The notes below the pieces were generated by a model. That model was not told where the DNA came from. It saw only the letters and a list, made by a program, of their open reading frames with translations, and did no database searches. A stretch of DNA of 5,585 nt from Mariprofundaceae bacterium (lineage in GTDB: Bacteria; Pseudomonadota; Zetaproteobacteria; Mariprofundales; Mariprofundaceae): the NCBI GenBank assembly GCA_030950975.1, contig JAUZQL010000176.1:1-5585 (forward strand). The letters are read 5' to 3'. The position numbers and the translations under genes were made by a program. This document shows, piece after piece, positions 1 through 5,585 of this stretch (within the stretch, counting starts at the first letter, position 1; each line of letters opens with the position of its first letter).

Positions 1-480
1 CATATCTACATTCACATTCAATGCCATACCATGATAAGCAACGCCATTGCGAACACGAATACCGATGGCAACAATTTTTCCTTTGGATGTCCAAACCCCC
101 GGTTTTCCACACCATCGATCCGCTTCAATATCATAATATTGTAACAATTGAATGGCAGAATCCTCTAAAGTTTCAATGTATTTTCGTACACGAATACCAC
201 GCTGACGCAAATGAATAACTGGATAAAACATCACTTGCCCTAAGCCATGAAATGTTGTTTCGCCCCCACGATCGGTACTTAAAAAAGGTGCAGGAAGGGT
301 TGAATAACGGTTATCAATGGCTCGTTTTCCTGTTGTATAAATAGGCTCATGTTCACAACCTAAAACCATTTCATGACCATGATGTTGCGCAAGTTCACTG
401 GCATGATGTTGAAGACTTTGCCATTGCTGAACGTATGCTTGCCGACCCAACCATTTTTTTTCAAATTTATCAGATGTCAT
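1..480 (-). CDS. lipB: Octanoyltransferase LipB (lipoyl(octanoyl) transferase), 3' end outside window
   Basis: LipB moves the octanoyl group from octanoyl-acyl carrier protein to a lysine of lipoyl domains in 2-oxoacid dehydrogenases and the glycine cleavage H protein. This is the first step of cytosolic lipoate synthesis. The frame is open from ATG at 480 to base 1, giving 160 residues. Visible family motifs are LGRQAY (11-16), the substrate-pocket block TDRGGETTFHGLGQ (69-82), GKPGVW (125-130), KGKIVAIGIRVR (133-144) and YHGMALNVNVDM (149-160). The catalytic lysine is K135, the same number as in E. coli LipB, which supports this start. So does a GGAG (486-489) five bases upstream. The catalytic cysteine (C169 in E. 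coli) and roughly 50 C-terminal residues lie beyond the left edge, so integrity cannot be judged. One deviation is HGLGQ where the family usually has HGPGQ. The gene diverges from the histidine kinase. The identification is secure. Confidence 0.96.
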   Translation of the reverse strand, partial: MTSDKFEKKWLGRQAYVQQWQSLQHHASELAQHHGHEMVLGCEHEPIYTTGKRAIDNRYSTLPAPFLSTDRGGETTFHGLGQVMFYPVIHLRQRGIRVRKYIETLEDSAIQLLQYYDIEADRWCGKPGVWTSKGKIVAIGIRVRNGVAYHGMALNVNVDM

Positions 481-485
481 CCACA

Positions 486-489
486 CTCC
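486..489 (-). promoter_or_regulatory. Ribosome-binding site of lipB
   Basis: GGAG on the minus strand lies five bases before the lipB ATG at 478-480. It decides the start, because the conserved LipB LGxxxY motif begins only about ten residues downstream. I could not identify a convincing -35/-10 pair for lipB in 481-554. Confidence 0.7.
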
Positions 490-536
490 AAAATTATTAG
501 AAAAATGATTTAACTTTCATTTGACCAATGATTCAT

Positions 537-552
537 TTTATCCAAGGATAAA
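537..552. repeat. 16-base inverted repeat over the kinase ribosome-binding site
   Basis: TTTATCC and GGATAAA form a perfect 7-base dyad separated by AA, ending two bases before the kinase ATG at 555. The ribosome-binding sequence AAGGA (544-548), six bases before the start, lies across the centre and right arm. In RNA a six-pair stem with a CAAG loop could form and partly mask it. In DNA the dyad could be an operator. Each arm also shares TTATCC with a DnaA box but fails at the CACA end. The dyad itself is directly visible. Any regulatory role is inference. Confidence 0.45.
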
Positions 553-554
553 CC

Positions 555-3053
555 ATGATTTCAATATTTCGCTATTATATATTACCCATCATTGTTGTAA
601 TACTCGGTACTTTAGCCAGTTACACTTTATATCTTTATGAAGACCACCATGAACATCAAAAATTTCAAACTGAATTTGAATTACGCTCAGAAGCTCATAC
701 AGCAGGTGTTGTGGCTGCATTGCGTATGTTTGAACAAAAAGTCAGGACTTTGAAAATATTTATCAACACTGAAAGTATCGAAAACATCGAAACAATTGAA
801 CAACAAAAAGCCGCAGTTAAAGCGAGTATGGGGGATGAAAAAGCAATACGTGCCATTGTATGGGTATCCCAAGATCATACAGCACATCACCTTTTAGAGA
901 AGCAAGCTTCTTTAGCCTTTTTAAGCAACATTGAAGTGAAAAAAAACATCATGCTTGGTTTAGAAAAAAACATTGATCGTGTGTCTTTTTACACATCCGA
1001 TAAACAAGTCTGGGTTGTTGAATCATTCCCGATCATGGATGATTATCATATCAAAGGCGTGTTACTCATCGCTTGGGATATAGGCATCGAAATTGAAAAA
1101 GCATTGCATGCCTTACCTGTGGCAGGCATTGATATTCATATTTCAAATCTTATAAAAACGCAAAAAAATAGCTTATACACCCATCTATCTCGTAGCCGCC
1201 AAGTAGTCAGTAATATCAATGACTCACGTGTGTTCTCTTTTTCAGAAACAAGCCAACTCATGCAACACACTTGGGAATTTTCTTATCAAAGTGCCCCAAT
1301 TTTCTTACAAGAACATCAAGCGGATGATGCTAAAACCTTATTTATTGGCGGATTATTGGTAACATTATTACTCGCTTGGTTATCCATCCTTCTCTATAAT
1401 CGTGAGCGTATCATTCAACAACAAGTGACGAAAAAAACCCATGAATTAAACCAAAGTAAGCATCGTGTTACCATGTTAATGAATTCCCTTTCAGAAGGGC
1501 TTTATGATATGGATTTAGAAGGTCGTTGTACGTTTATCAATCAACGTGCTTTGGATATGTTTGCTTATGCATGTAAAGAGGATGTTGTAGGAAAAGATGC
1601 CCATCAACTTTTTCACCATAGCGATAATGATGGCCACGCCATTGCACGCCATGATTGTAAAATTTTAAACCTTCTTGAGGATGAGGCTATTGAGGTTGTT
1701 AAGGCTAACAATGAAGTGTTTTGGAAATCGGATGGCACATCTTTTCCAGTCGCTTACCGAGCGACCGCTGTCCTCAATGATGAAGGAGATACCATCGGTA
1801 GTGTCGTGACTTTCTTGGATATTTCAGAAAAAATTAAACTTCACAAAGAAGCAGAAACATTACAAAAGCAAGTGGAACATACACAACGCTTGGAATCACT
1901 TGGGGTCTTGGCTGGTGGTATCGCTCATGATTTTAATAATTTATTAAGCGTTATTCTGGGTAATGTTGAAATTGCACGTATGGATATAACAGAAGCAAAC
2001 AAGCTTGATCAAGCTTTAAAACGGGTGGAACAAGCAAGCCATCGTGCCGCAGATTTATGTAAACAAATGTTGGCTTATGCAGGTGAAGGACGTTTTGTGA
2101 TTCAACCCGTCAATATCTCTGAAGTCATTCAAGATATTGGGCAATTACTTGATGTTTCCATGCATAAATCTGTAAAATTAGATTACCAACTGACATACTC
2201 AATCCCCATGGTCGAAGGCGATAAAGCTCAACTACAACAAGTGATGATGAACTTATTAACCAATGCGAATGAAGCCATCGATGAGGCATTAGGTGGCACT
2301 ATTCGTATTAAAACGGGCATAAAAGCCCTTAATCATAGCGATATTCAACAGAGTTATGGTGAATGGGAAAAAATACAGCCTGGATATTTTGTATATTTAG
2401 AAGTGAGAGATGATGGATGTGGTATGAGCGAAGAAACCACGAAGAAAATATTTGATCCTTTTTACACCACAAAATTTACAGGTCGGGGTTTGGGTATGAG
2501 TGCTATTCTAGGCATTGTACGCAGTCACCACGGCGTTTTAACTTTAGATACAATCGAAGGGCAAGGAACAACCATAACTGTTTACTTTCCTGCCTCCTCA
2601 AACTTAAGCGTCGATGCTTCCAATGAGATTCCTACTCCAAAACATCTGTCAGTCACTCATCTTGATACGTCTTCCATGCTATCAGAAACTAAACCTCGAA
2701 ATGGCGAAGCATTGATTTTAGTGGTGGATGATGAAGAAACTTTGCGTGAAATGACGGGCTTAATGTTAGAAGATCTTGGTTATGATGTACTTTATGCTGC
2801 AAATGGAGAAGAAGCTGTTCATTTATATGAAAAAGAACAGCAACATATTGATCTAATTTTGCTTGATATGACCATGCCAAAAATGAATGGACAAACATGT
2901 TTAGCAAAAATACAGGCTATTTGCCATGATGTTCCTGTACTTTTGATGTCAGGCTATAGTGAAACAGAATTTCAACATTTAGGTGATTTTTTAGGTAAAC
3001 CTTTTAGTTTAGAAGACTTAAAACAAAAGGTTTTCAAACTGTTAAACCGTTAA
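555..3053 (+). CDS. Membrane-bound hybrid sensor histidine kinase (CHASE-like sensor, PAS, HisKA/HATPase, receiver)
   Basis: This 832-residue protein should sense an extracytoplasmic signal and pass phosphate from histidine to its own receiver. Domains in order: TM helix about 7-28; extracytoplasmic region 29-260, whose helical start and IRAIVWVSQD stretch (98-107) resemble CHASE; TM helix about 261-281 followed by positive residues; PAS about 305-425; dimerisation domain with H-box GGIAHDFNN, phosphoacceptor H458; ATPase with N-box N566/N570, DDGCGM (619-624), FDPFYTTK (633-640) and GRGLGMS (643-649); a polar linker about 680-715; receiver about 718-832 with acidic pair D725/D726, phosphoacceptor D771, S799 and K815. 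All catalytic residues are present. The start is fixed by AAGGA at 544-548 and by TM1 beginning at once. There is no DNA-binding output domain, so a histidine phosphotransferase or separate regulator is probably encoded elsewhere. It converges with dnaN. The ligand is unknown and the CHASE label is tentative. Confidence 0.93.
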   Translation: MISIFRYYILPIIVVILGTLASYTLYLYEDHHEHQKFQTEFELRSEAHTAGVVAALRMFEQKVRTLKIFINTESIENIETIEQQKAAVKASMGDEKAIRAIVWVSQDHTAHHLLEKQASLAFLSNIEVKKNIMLGLEKNIDRVSFYTSDKQVWVVESFPIMDDYHIKGVLLIAWDIGIEIEKALHALPVAGIDIHISNLIKTQKNSLYTHLSRSRQVVSNINDSRVFSFSETSQLMQHTWEFSYQSAPIFLQEHQADDAKTLFIGGLLVTLLLAWLSILLYNRERIIQQQVTKKTHELNQSKHRVTMLMNSLSEGLYDMDLEGRCTFINQRALDMFAYACKEDVVGKDAHQLFHHSDNDGHAIARHDCKILNLLEDEAIEVVKANNEVFWKSDGTSFPVAYRATAVLNDEGDTIGSVVTFLDISEKIKLHKEAETLQKQVEHTQRLESLGVLAGGIAHDFNNLLSVILGNVEIARMDITEANKLDQALKRVEQASHRAADLCKQMLAYAGEGRFVIQPVNISEVIQDIGQLLDVSMHKSVKLDYQLTYSIPMVEGDKAQLQQVMMNLLTNANEAIDEALGGTIRIKTGIKALNHSDIQQSYGEWEKIQPGYFVYLEVRDDGCGMSEETTKKIFDPFYTTKFTGRGLGMSAILGIVRSHHGVLTLDTIEGQGTTITVYFPASSNLSVDASNEIPTPKHLSVTHLDTSSMLSETKPRNGEALILVVDDEETLREMTGLMLEDLGYDVLYAANGEEAVHLYEKEQQHIDLILLDMTMPKMNGQTCLAKIQAICHDVPVLLMSGYSETEFQHLGDFLGKPFSLEDLKQKVFKLLNR

Positions 3054-3057
3054 TAAA

Positions 3058-3098
3058 CATTCAAGCATGAAAATATCATCATGCCCGAATGCTTTTAT
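3058..3098. terminator. Probable bidirectional intrinsic terminator between the kinase and dnaN
   Basis: CATTC (3058-3062) pairs with GAATG (3087-3091). After a 2x2 internal mismatch, GCATGA (3065-3070) pairs with TCATGC (3079-3084), closing an 8-base loop. On the plus strand the stem is followed by CTTTTAT and starts five bases after the kinase stop codon. On the minus strand it is followed by TTTATTAA, so it could also stop dnaN transcripts. The T tracts are short and the stem is modest, so efficiency is uncertain, but the position between two convergent genes fits. Confidence 0.6.
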
Positions 3099-3099
3099 C

Positions 3100-3149
3100 G
3101 GGGATCTCATGTTTGAAACAAGAGACCCTCAATATAAGCACTCGAGGGT
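3100..3149. repeat. Two overlapping inverted repeats downstream of dnaN
   Basis: The first hairpin spans 3100-3130. GGGG, TCTC and TGTTT on the left pair with AAACA, GAGA and CCTC on the right, interrupted by single mismatches. It contains the 11-base palindrome TGTTTGAAACA (3110-3120). The second shares its right arm: ACCCTC (3125-3130) pairs with GAGGGT (3144-3149) around a 13-base loop. The two are mutually exclusive. Neither has a T run, so they are not classical terminators alone. In the dnaN transcript they would lie just after the stop codon and might protect the 3' end or reinforce termination. Confidence 0.45.
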
Positions 3150-3154
3150 AACGA

Positions 3155-4255
3155 TTAAATCCGCATCGGCATGACAATGTATTTTTCACCACTTTGCCCA
3201 ACAGGGGATAACAAAACAGGTGATAATTCATCTCGATAATTCATACTAATTTCTTCTGAATCCAACACATTCAAAACATCACGCAAATAACGACCATTAA
3301 AGCCAATACTCATGTCAATTTCTGATCCTTGGGCTTCAACAAATTCTTCTGATTGTTCTTGTTCACTATTATGGGCAGCAATATGTAAACCTTCCGCTGT
3401 GAACTGAATACATAAATCATGAGTCACTTCATTGGCGACAATCATACAACGCCGTAGCGCCTTATCTAATGCCTTACAATTGATTTTAATGTCATACGGG
3501 TGACTGGTCGGAATAACATCTTGGTAAGCAGGAAAAGTTCCATCAATCACCTTACTAATCAAGGTATAAGCACCACATTGTAAACGAACTTGTTGTTGAC
3601 TTAGACCAAGTTCAATCATACCGCCATCATCTTCTGCAATTTTTTTCATTTCAATGACTGTTTTACTGGGCACAATGGTATGAATAGCTTGACTTAAATG
3701 TTCCATTTCCATTTGAATCAAATTTAAACGGTGGGTATCCGTTGAAACGATACGAAAACCAATGTTTGGTTCAGTTTCAAATAATGCACCTGTCAAATAT
3801 TTACGTGTTTCATCAGAGGACATGGCAAAGGCTGTTGATTGAATCATTTTTGATAAAAACTTTTGTTCAATGGTAAATACCATATTTGTTTCATTATGTG
3901 GCATACCTGGAAAATCAGTGCAAGGCATGGTAATCAAACGAAACCGTGAACGACCACTTTTAATGTTTAAAAAAGAATTTTCTAAGGTTAATTCAACAGG
4001 TTTATTGGTATCTAGTTCCTTGATGATTTCAAATATTTTTTGCGCTGAGACTGTAATCGCACCTTCTTCCAAAACCTCAGCTTCTTGAATCGCTGAAATC
4101 GCTATTTGTAAATCAGTACCAATCACTTCTAATTGATGGGGAAGTGCTTTCAAACACACATTACATAAAATGGGTTTTGTATTCTTTTTTTCGACAATGC
4201 TTTGACAGCGTTGAATTTGTTTCAATAACAAGGGTTGTGCAACAATAAGTTTCAT
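3155..4255 (-). CDS. dnaN: DNA polymerase III beta subunit (sliding clamp)
   Basis: DnaN dimerises into the ring that tethers DNA polymerase III and many repair factors to DNA. The 366 residues equal the length of E. coli DnaN. The start MKLIVAQPLLLKQIQ fits the conserved clamp N-terminus. FRLITMPCTDFPGMP (105-119) matches the RFxLxTLPAxDFP block. The clamp-binding pocket is visible as TDTHRLNL (172-179), with H175/R176 matching E. coli numbering, and the C-terminal tail YIVMPMRI (359-366). Three clamp folds of about 120 residues fit the length. AGGAG (4261-4265) lies five bases before the ATG. The gene follows dnaA in the same direction across the predicted origin, and its 5' end abuts the predicted unwinding region. 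Downstream there is no recF: transcription meets the convergent kinase after about 100 bases. No frameshift or missing key residue is seen. Confidence 0.98.
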   Translation of the reverse strand: MKLIVAQPLLLKQIQRCQSIVEKKNTKPILCNVCLKALPHQLEVIGTDLQIAISAIQEAEVLEEGAITVSAQKIFEIIKELDTNKPVELTLENSFLNIKSGRSRFRLITMPCTDFPGMPHNETNMVFTIEQKFLSKMIQSTAFAMSSDETRKYLTGALFETEPNIGFRIVSTDTHRLNLIQMEMEHLSQAIHTIVPSKTVIEMKKIAEDDGGMIELGLSQQQVRLQCGAYTLISKVIDGTFPAYQDVIPTSHPYDIKINCKALDKALRRCMIVANEVTHDLCIQFTAEGLHIAAHNSEQEQSEEFVEAQGSEIDMSIGFNGRYLRDVLNVLDSEEISMNYRDELSPVLLSPVGQSGEKYIVMPMRI

Positions 4256-4260
4256 ACTGG

Positions 4261-4265
4261 CTCCT
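4261..4265 (-). promoter_or_regulatory. Ribosome-binding site of dnaN
   Basis: AGGAG on the minus strand, five bases from the dnaN ATG, is a strong Shine-Dalgarno match and confirms that start. It lies at the edge of the A/T tract predicted to melt during initiation. Confidence 0.8.
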
Positions 4266-4308
4266 ATATAAACTTAATTATAAAAGATATAGTCATCGTA
4301 GTAAGGGC
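4262..4308. other. Predicted DNA unwinding element with DnaA-trio and GC spacer
   Basis: Reading left from the box at 4309-4317, the plus strand has a GGGC spacer (4305-4308), then TAA (4302-4304), TAG (4299-4301), two weaker trinucleotides TCG and TCA, and TAG (4290-4292). An almost pure A/T tract follows (about 4265-4292). This order of box, short GC spacer, 5'-TAG/TAA trinucleotides and A/T tract matches the bacterial DnaA-trio unwinding system, in which DnaA loads from a box onto single strand. Only three of five trinucleotides have the conserved central A, so the call is probable, not certain. Confidence 0.6.
4277..4305 (-). promoter_or_regulatory. Weak candidate dnaN promoter
   Basis: A perfect TATAAT occurs on the minus strand at 4277-4282. 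Sixteen bases upstream, TTACTA (4299-4304) matches only three of six -35 positions. A transcript starting about seven bases downstream would have a very short leader just containing the AGGAG site. The region is A/T-rich, so a chance TATAAT is quite possible. Transcription continuing from dnaA is the alternative. Confidence 0.25.
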
Positions 4309-4317
4309 TGTGGATAA
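4309..4317 (-). promoter_or_regulatory. DnaA box 1 (TTATCCACA), adjacent to the unwinding element
   Basis: An exact consensus box reads TGTGGATAA on the plus strand. It stands 51 bases from the next box and directly beside the GGGC spacer. This is the expected anchor from which a DnaA filament would grow leftward into the A/T tract. Confidence 0.85.
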
Positions 4318-4368
4318 CTTAGTAACTTTATAAAGCTATATATTTCAGGTATTAATAGCGTTCTTTCT

Positions 4369-4410
4369 TGTGGATAACATGTGTATAAATAATGTATAAT
4401 ATGTGTATAA
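4369..4410 (-). promoter_or_regulatory. DnaA box array, 11-bp phased (left arm of the origin)
   Basis: Minus-oriented boxes start at 4369 (TGTGGATAA on the plus strand), 4380 (TGTGTATAA) and 4402 (TGTGTATAA). A degenerate unit, AATGTATAA, sits at 4391. All four units are exactly 11 bases apart, about one helical turn, so DnaA would sit on one face of the helix. The ten-base sequence ATGTGTATAA is repeated exactly at 4379 and 4401. Confidence 0.8.
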
Positions 4411-4446
4411 CTAGGCCACATTCGTATTTCATAAGATAAATGCAAG

Positions 4447-4501
4447 TTATCCACAAATTATCCACAACTCACTAACATGCTTTTCCACTGACTTATCCAC
4501 A
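4447..4501 (+). promoter_or_regulatory. DnaA boxes, right arm of the origin
   Basis: Exact TTATCCACA boxes lie at 4447-4455, 4458-4466 and 4493-4501. The first two are 11 bases apart, the same phasing as the left arm. A one-mismatch box to TTWTNCACA, TTTTCCACT, occurs at 4481-4489. The last box ends seven bases before the dnaA stop codon. The orientation is opposite to the left arm, so the arms converge. Confidence 0.85.
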
Positions 4502-4508
4502 GGGGTCA

Positions 4509-5585
4509 TTATCTTAAATTAGATAATAATTGTTCTACTTCATCTTGAAAAACGAGATCATTTTGACATCTTTTTTCAAGTTTTCGACAGGCATAAAGAA
4601 TGGTTGTGTGATCACGATTGCCAAATTCTATGCCAATTTGAGGTAGCGATAATTGTGTTAATTTTTTACTAATATACATCGCCACTTGCCTTGGAAAAGC
4701 AAGGTTACGGCTTCGTTTGGTGGAACGCATTTCTTTGATTGGAATACCATAATATTCAGCCACCTTTTTTTGAATATCATTGACAGTAATACTATCGACG
4801 GTGACATTGAGTTGATCATGCAACACAATTTTTGCCATTTCCACATCAATTTTCTTTTTCGTAAAATGAGAATAAGCGGTGAGACGAGTTAAAGCACCTT
4901 CCAATTCACGGACGTTGTTATCAATGCGTGATGCCAATAAATAGGCGACATCTTGATGTAAAGTAATCCCTGCTAATGCAGATTTATTAGCCAGAATCGC
5001 TAAACGTGTTTCAAGATTAGGACGTTGAATATCTGCCACTAAACCCCAGTTAAAGCGAGAACATAAGCGTTCTTCTAAATGACTCATATCATGAGGGTTA
5101 CGATCGGATACTAAAATAATTTGTTTATGAATTTCATGTAAGGCATTGAAGGTGTGAAAAAATTCTTCTTGAGTGCTCACTTTTCCTGCAATAAATTGAA
5201 CATCATCGACAATTAACACATCGACTTTTCGATAATTTTTGCGAAATTGATCTGTGGATCGATTGCCAATGGCTTTGATTAATTCATTGGTAAAGCGTTC
5301 GCCAGTTCGGTAGGTAATTTTAATGCCAGATGTTTGACGCAATTGATTGGCAATGGCATGAATTAAATGTGTTTTTCCTAAACCGACACCACCATGTAAA
5401 TACAAGGGGTTGTAGCTTTCCCCTGGTTGTTCAGCAACAGCATGACAAGCGGCATACGCAAACTCATTGCTCGGTCCAATAACAAAATTTTCAAAAGTAA
5501 AGCGAGGGTCAATATGCCCATCGATTTCTGATGGAATATGCTTGGAAGTGCTTTCTTTTTTAGATTCAATGGGGATATCTTCATC
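4509..5585 (-). CDS. dnaA: Chromosomal replication initiator DnaA, 5' end outside window
   Basis: DnaA binds the adjacent boxes, polymerises with ATP, melts the origin and loads the DnaB helicase. The window holds 358 C-terminal residues, in frame to the right edge. Numbering from that edge: acidic/serine linker remnant (1-25), the conserved opening of domain III PRFTFENFVIG (27-37), Walker A GGVGLGKTH (65-73), Walker B VDVLIVDD (121-128), sensor 1 SDRNP (160-164), arginine-finger region SRFNWGL (176-182), sensor 2 NVRELEG (224-230), then domain IV with the DNA-binding signature RDHTTILYACRK (324-335). All ATPase and DNA-contact motifs are intact. Domain I and most of domain II, about 100 residues in a typical protein, lie outside. 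The TTG at 5403-5405 is an internal leucine codon, not a start. dnaN follows in the same direction across oriC. Identification is certain. Confidence 0.98.
   Translation of the reverse strand, partial: DEDIPIESKKESTSKHIPSEIDGHIDPRFTFENFVIGPSNEFAYAACHAVAEQPGESYNPLYLHGGVGLGKTHLIHAIANQLRQTSGIKITYRTGERFTNELIKAIGNRSTDQFRKNYRKVDVLIVDDVQFIAGKVSTQEEFFHTFNALHEIHKQIILVSDRNPHDMSHLEERLCSRFNWGLVADIQRPNLETRLAILANKSALAGITLHQDVAYLLASRIDNNVRELEGALTRLTAYSHFTKKKIDVEMAKIVLHDQLNVTVDSITVNDIQKKVAEYYGIPIKEMRSTKRSRNLAFPRQVAMYISKKLTQLSLPQIGIEFGNRDHTTILYACRKLEKRCQNDLVFQDEVEQLLSNLR

Larger units (their letters stand above)
4256..4508. other. oriC: Predicted chromosomal replication origin oriC (dnaA-dnaN intergenic region)
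   Basis: This 253-base non-coding stretch between dnaA and dnaN contains seven DnaA boxes fitting TTWTNCACA: five exact TTATCCACA and two TTATACACA. They are arranged as minus-oriented boxes on the dnaN side (4309, 4369, 4380, 4402) and plus-oriented boxes on the dnaA side (4447, 4458, 4493). The arrays face each other across 4411-4446. A melting tract with DnaA-trio features lies beyond the outermost box at the dnaN end. Unwinding between dnaA and dnaN is the arrangement known from Bacillus subtilis. No GATC site and no convincing IHF consensus occur here, so E. coli-style SeqA sequestration is not indicated. The role rests on box density and gene context. Function is inferred. Confidence 0.9.

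Noticed and set aside
21..218. Plus-strand open frame opposite lipB
   Set aside because: It is antisense to the strongly conserved lipB coding sequence and its translation resembles no known family.
481..554. Promoter for the kinase using TTGACC at 521-526
   Set aside because: No -10 element lies at an acceptable distance. The nearest A/T-rich match (536-541) is only 9 bases away.
687..890. Minus-strand open frame inside the kinase gene, and a similar one at 2689-2907
   Set aside because: Both are shadows of the kinase frame, cysteine-rich or of low plausibility, and lack convincing start signals.
3870..4088. Plus-strand open frame inside dnaN, and frames at 4658-4849 and 4686-4892 inside dnaA
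   Set aside because: They overlap well-conserved coding sequence of dnaN or dnaA, and nothing supports them as genes.
4391..4399. AATGTATAA as a full DnaA box
   Set aside because: It has two mismatches at the CACA end. It is mentioned only as a degenerate unit that keeps the 11-base phase.
4502..4527. Possible second DnaA-trio on the dnaA side: CCCC spacer, TGA, TAA next to box 4493-4501, plus the dyad ATTATCT/AGATAAT at 4508-4527
   Set aside because: Only one trinucleotide keeps the central A, the sequence overlaps the dnaA stop and last codons, and the all-A/T-rich dyad has no T run, so neither an unwinding element nor a terminator is well supported.
5403..5405. TTG as a possible dnaA start codon
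   Set aside because: It is the leucine of the conserved NPLYLHGG block before Walker A. The upstream frame is open and conserved.
5378..5584. Minus-strand frame at the right edge
   Set aside because: The true dnaA frame continues unbroken to base 5585 with conserved DnaA sequence (PRFTFENFVIG), so this other-frame open stretch is a shadow.

Overview
This AT-rich window is a bacterial chromosomal replication-origin locus. It holds the 3' part of dnaA, a compact intergenic oriC, the complete dnaN, a complete hybrid sensor histidine kinase, and the 5' part of lipB. DnaA, the 366-residue DnaN (ending in the same YxVMPMR tail as the enterobacterial clamp) and LipB all look proteobacterial, closest in feel to gammaproteobacteria. 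The HDFNN-type hybrid kinase is a style common in environmental proteobacteria. I cannot name a genus from sequence alone.

Layout, left to right. Positions 1-480 (minus) are lipB, cut by the left edge before its catalytic cysteine. Positions 481-554 are a short divergent intergenic region with a ribosome-binding site for each gene and a 16-base dyad over the kinase's site. Positions 555-3053 (plus) are an 832-residue membrane hybrid histidine kinase: TM, extracytoplasmic CHASE-like sensor, TM, PAS, HDFNN phosphoacceptor, ATPase, receiver. Positions 3054-3154 lie between the convergent ends of the kinase and dnaN and hold a probable bidirectional terminator plus further hairpins. Positions 3155-4255 (minus) are dnaN. 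Positions 4256-4508 carry no gene and form the predicted origin. Positions 4509-5585 (minus) are dnaA, cut by the right edge before its N-terminal domains.

How the parts work together: DnaA made from the right-hand gene should bind seven strong boxes between dnaA and dnaN. The boxes form two arrays that face each other, and part of each array repeats every 11 bp. At the dnaN end, the outermost box is followed by a short GC spacer, TAA/TAG trinucleotides and an A/T tract, the layout expected of a DnaA-trio unwinding element. The clamp gene starts right beside the predicted opening site. lipB (lipoate synthesis) and the kinase (signal transduction) have no evident link to replication. Their presence where recF and gyrB are often found is the main gene-order oddity.

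I found no mobile element, CRISPR array, tRNA or rRNA. The most rewarding part of the window is the fine structure of the origin. It is a well-organised example of a known type of system, not a clearly new one.
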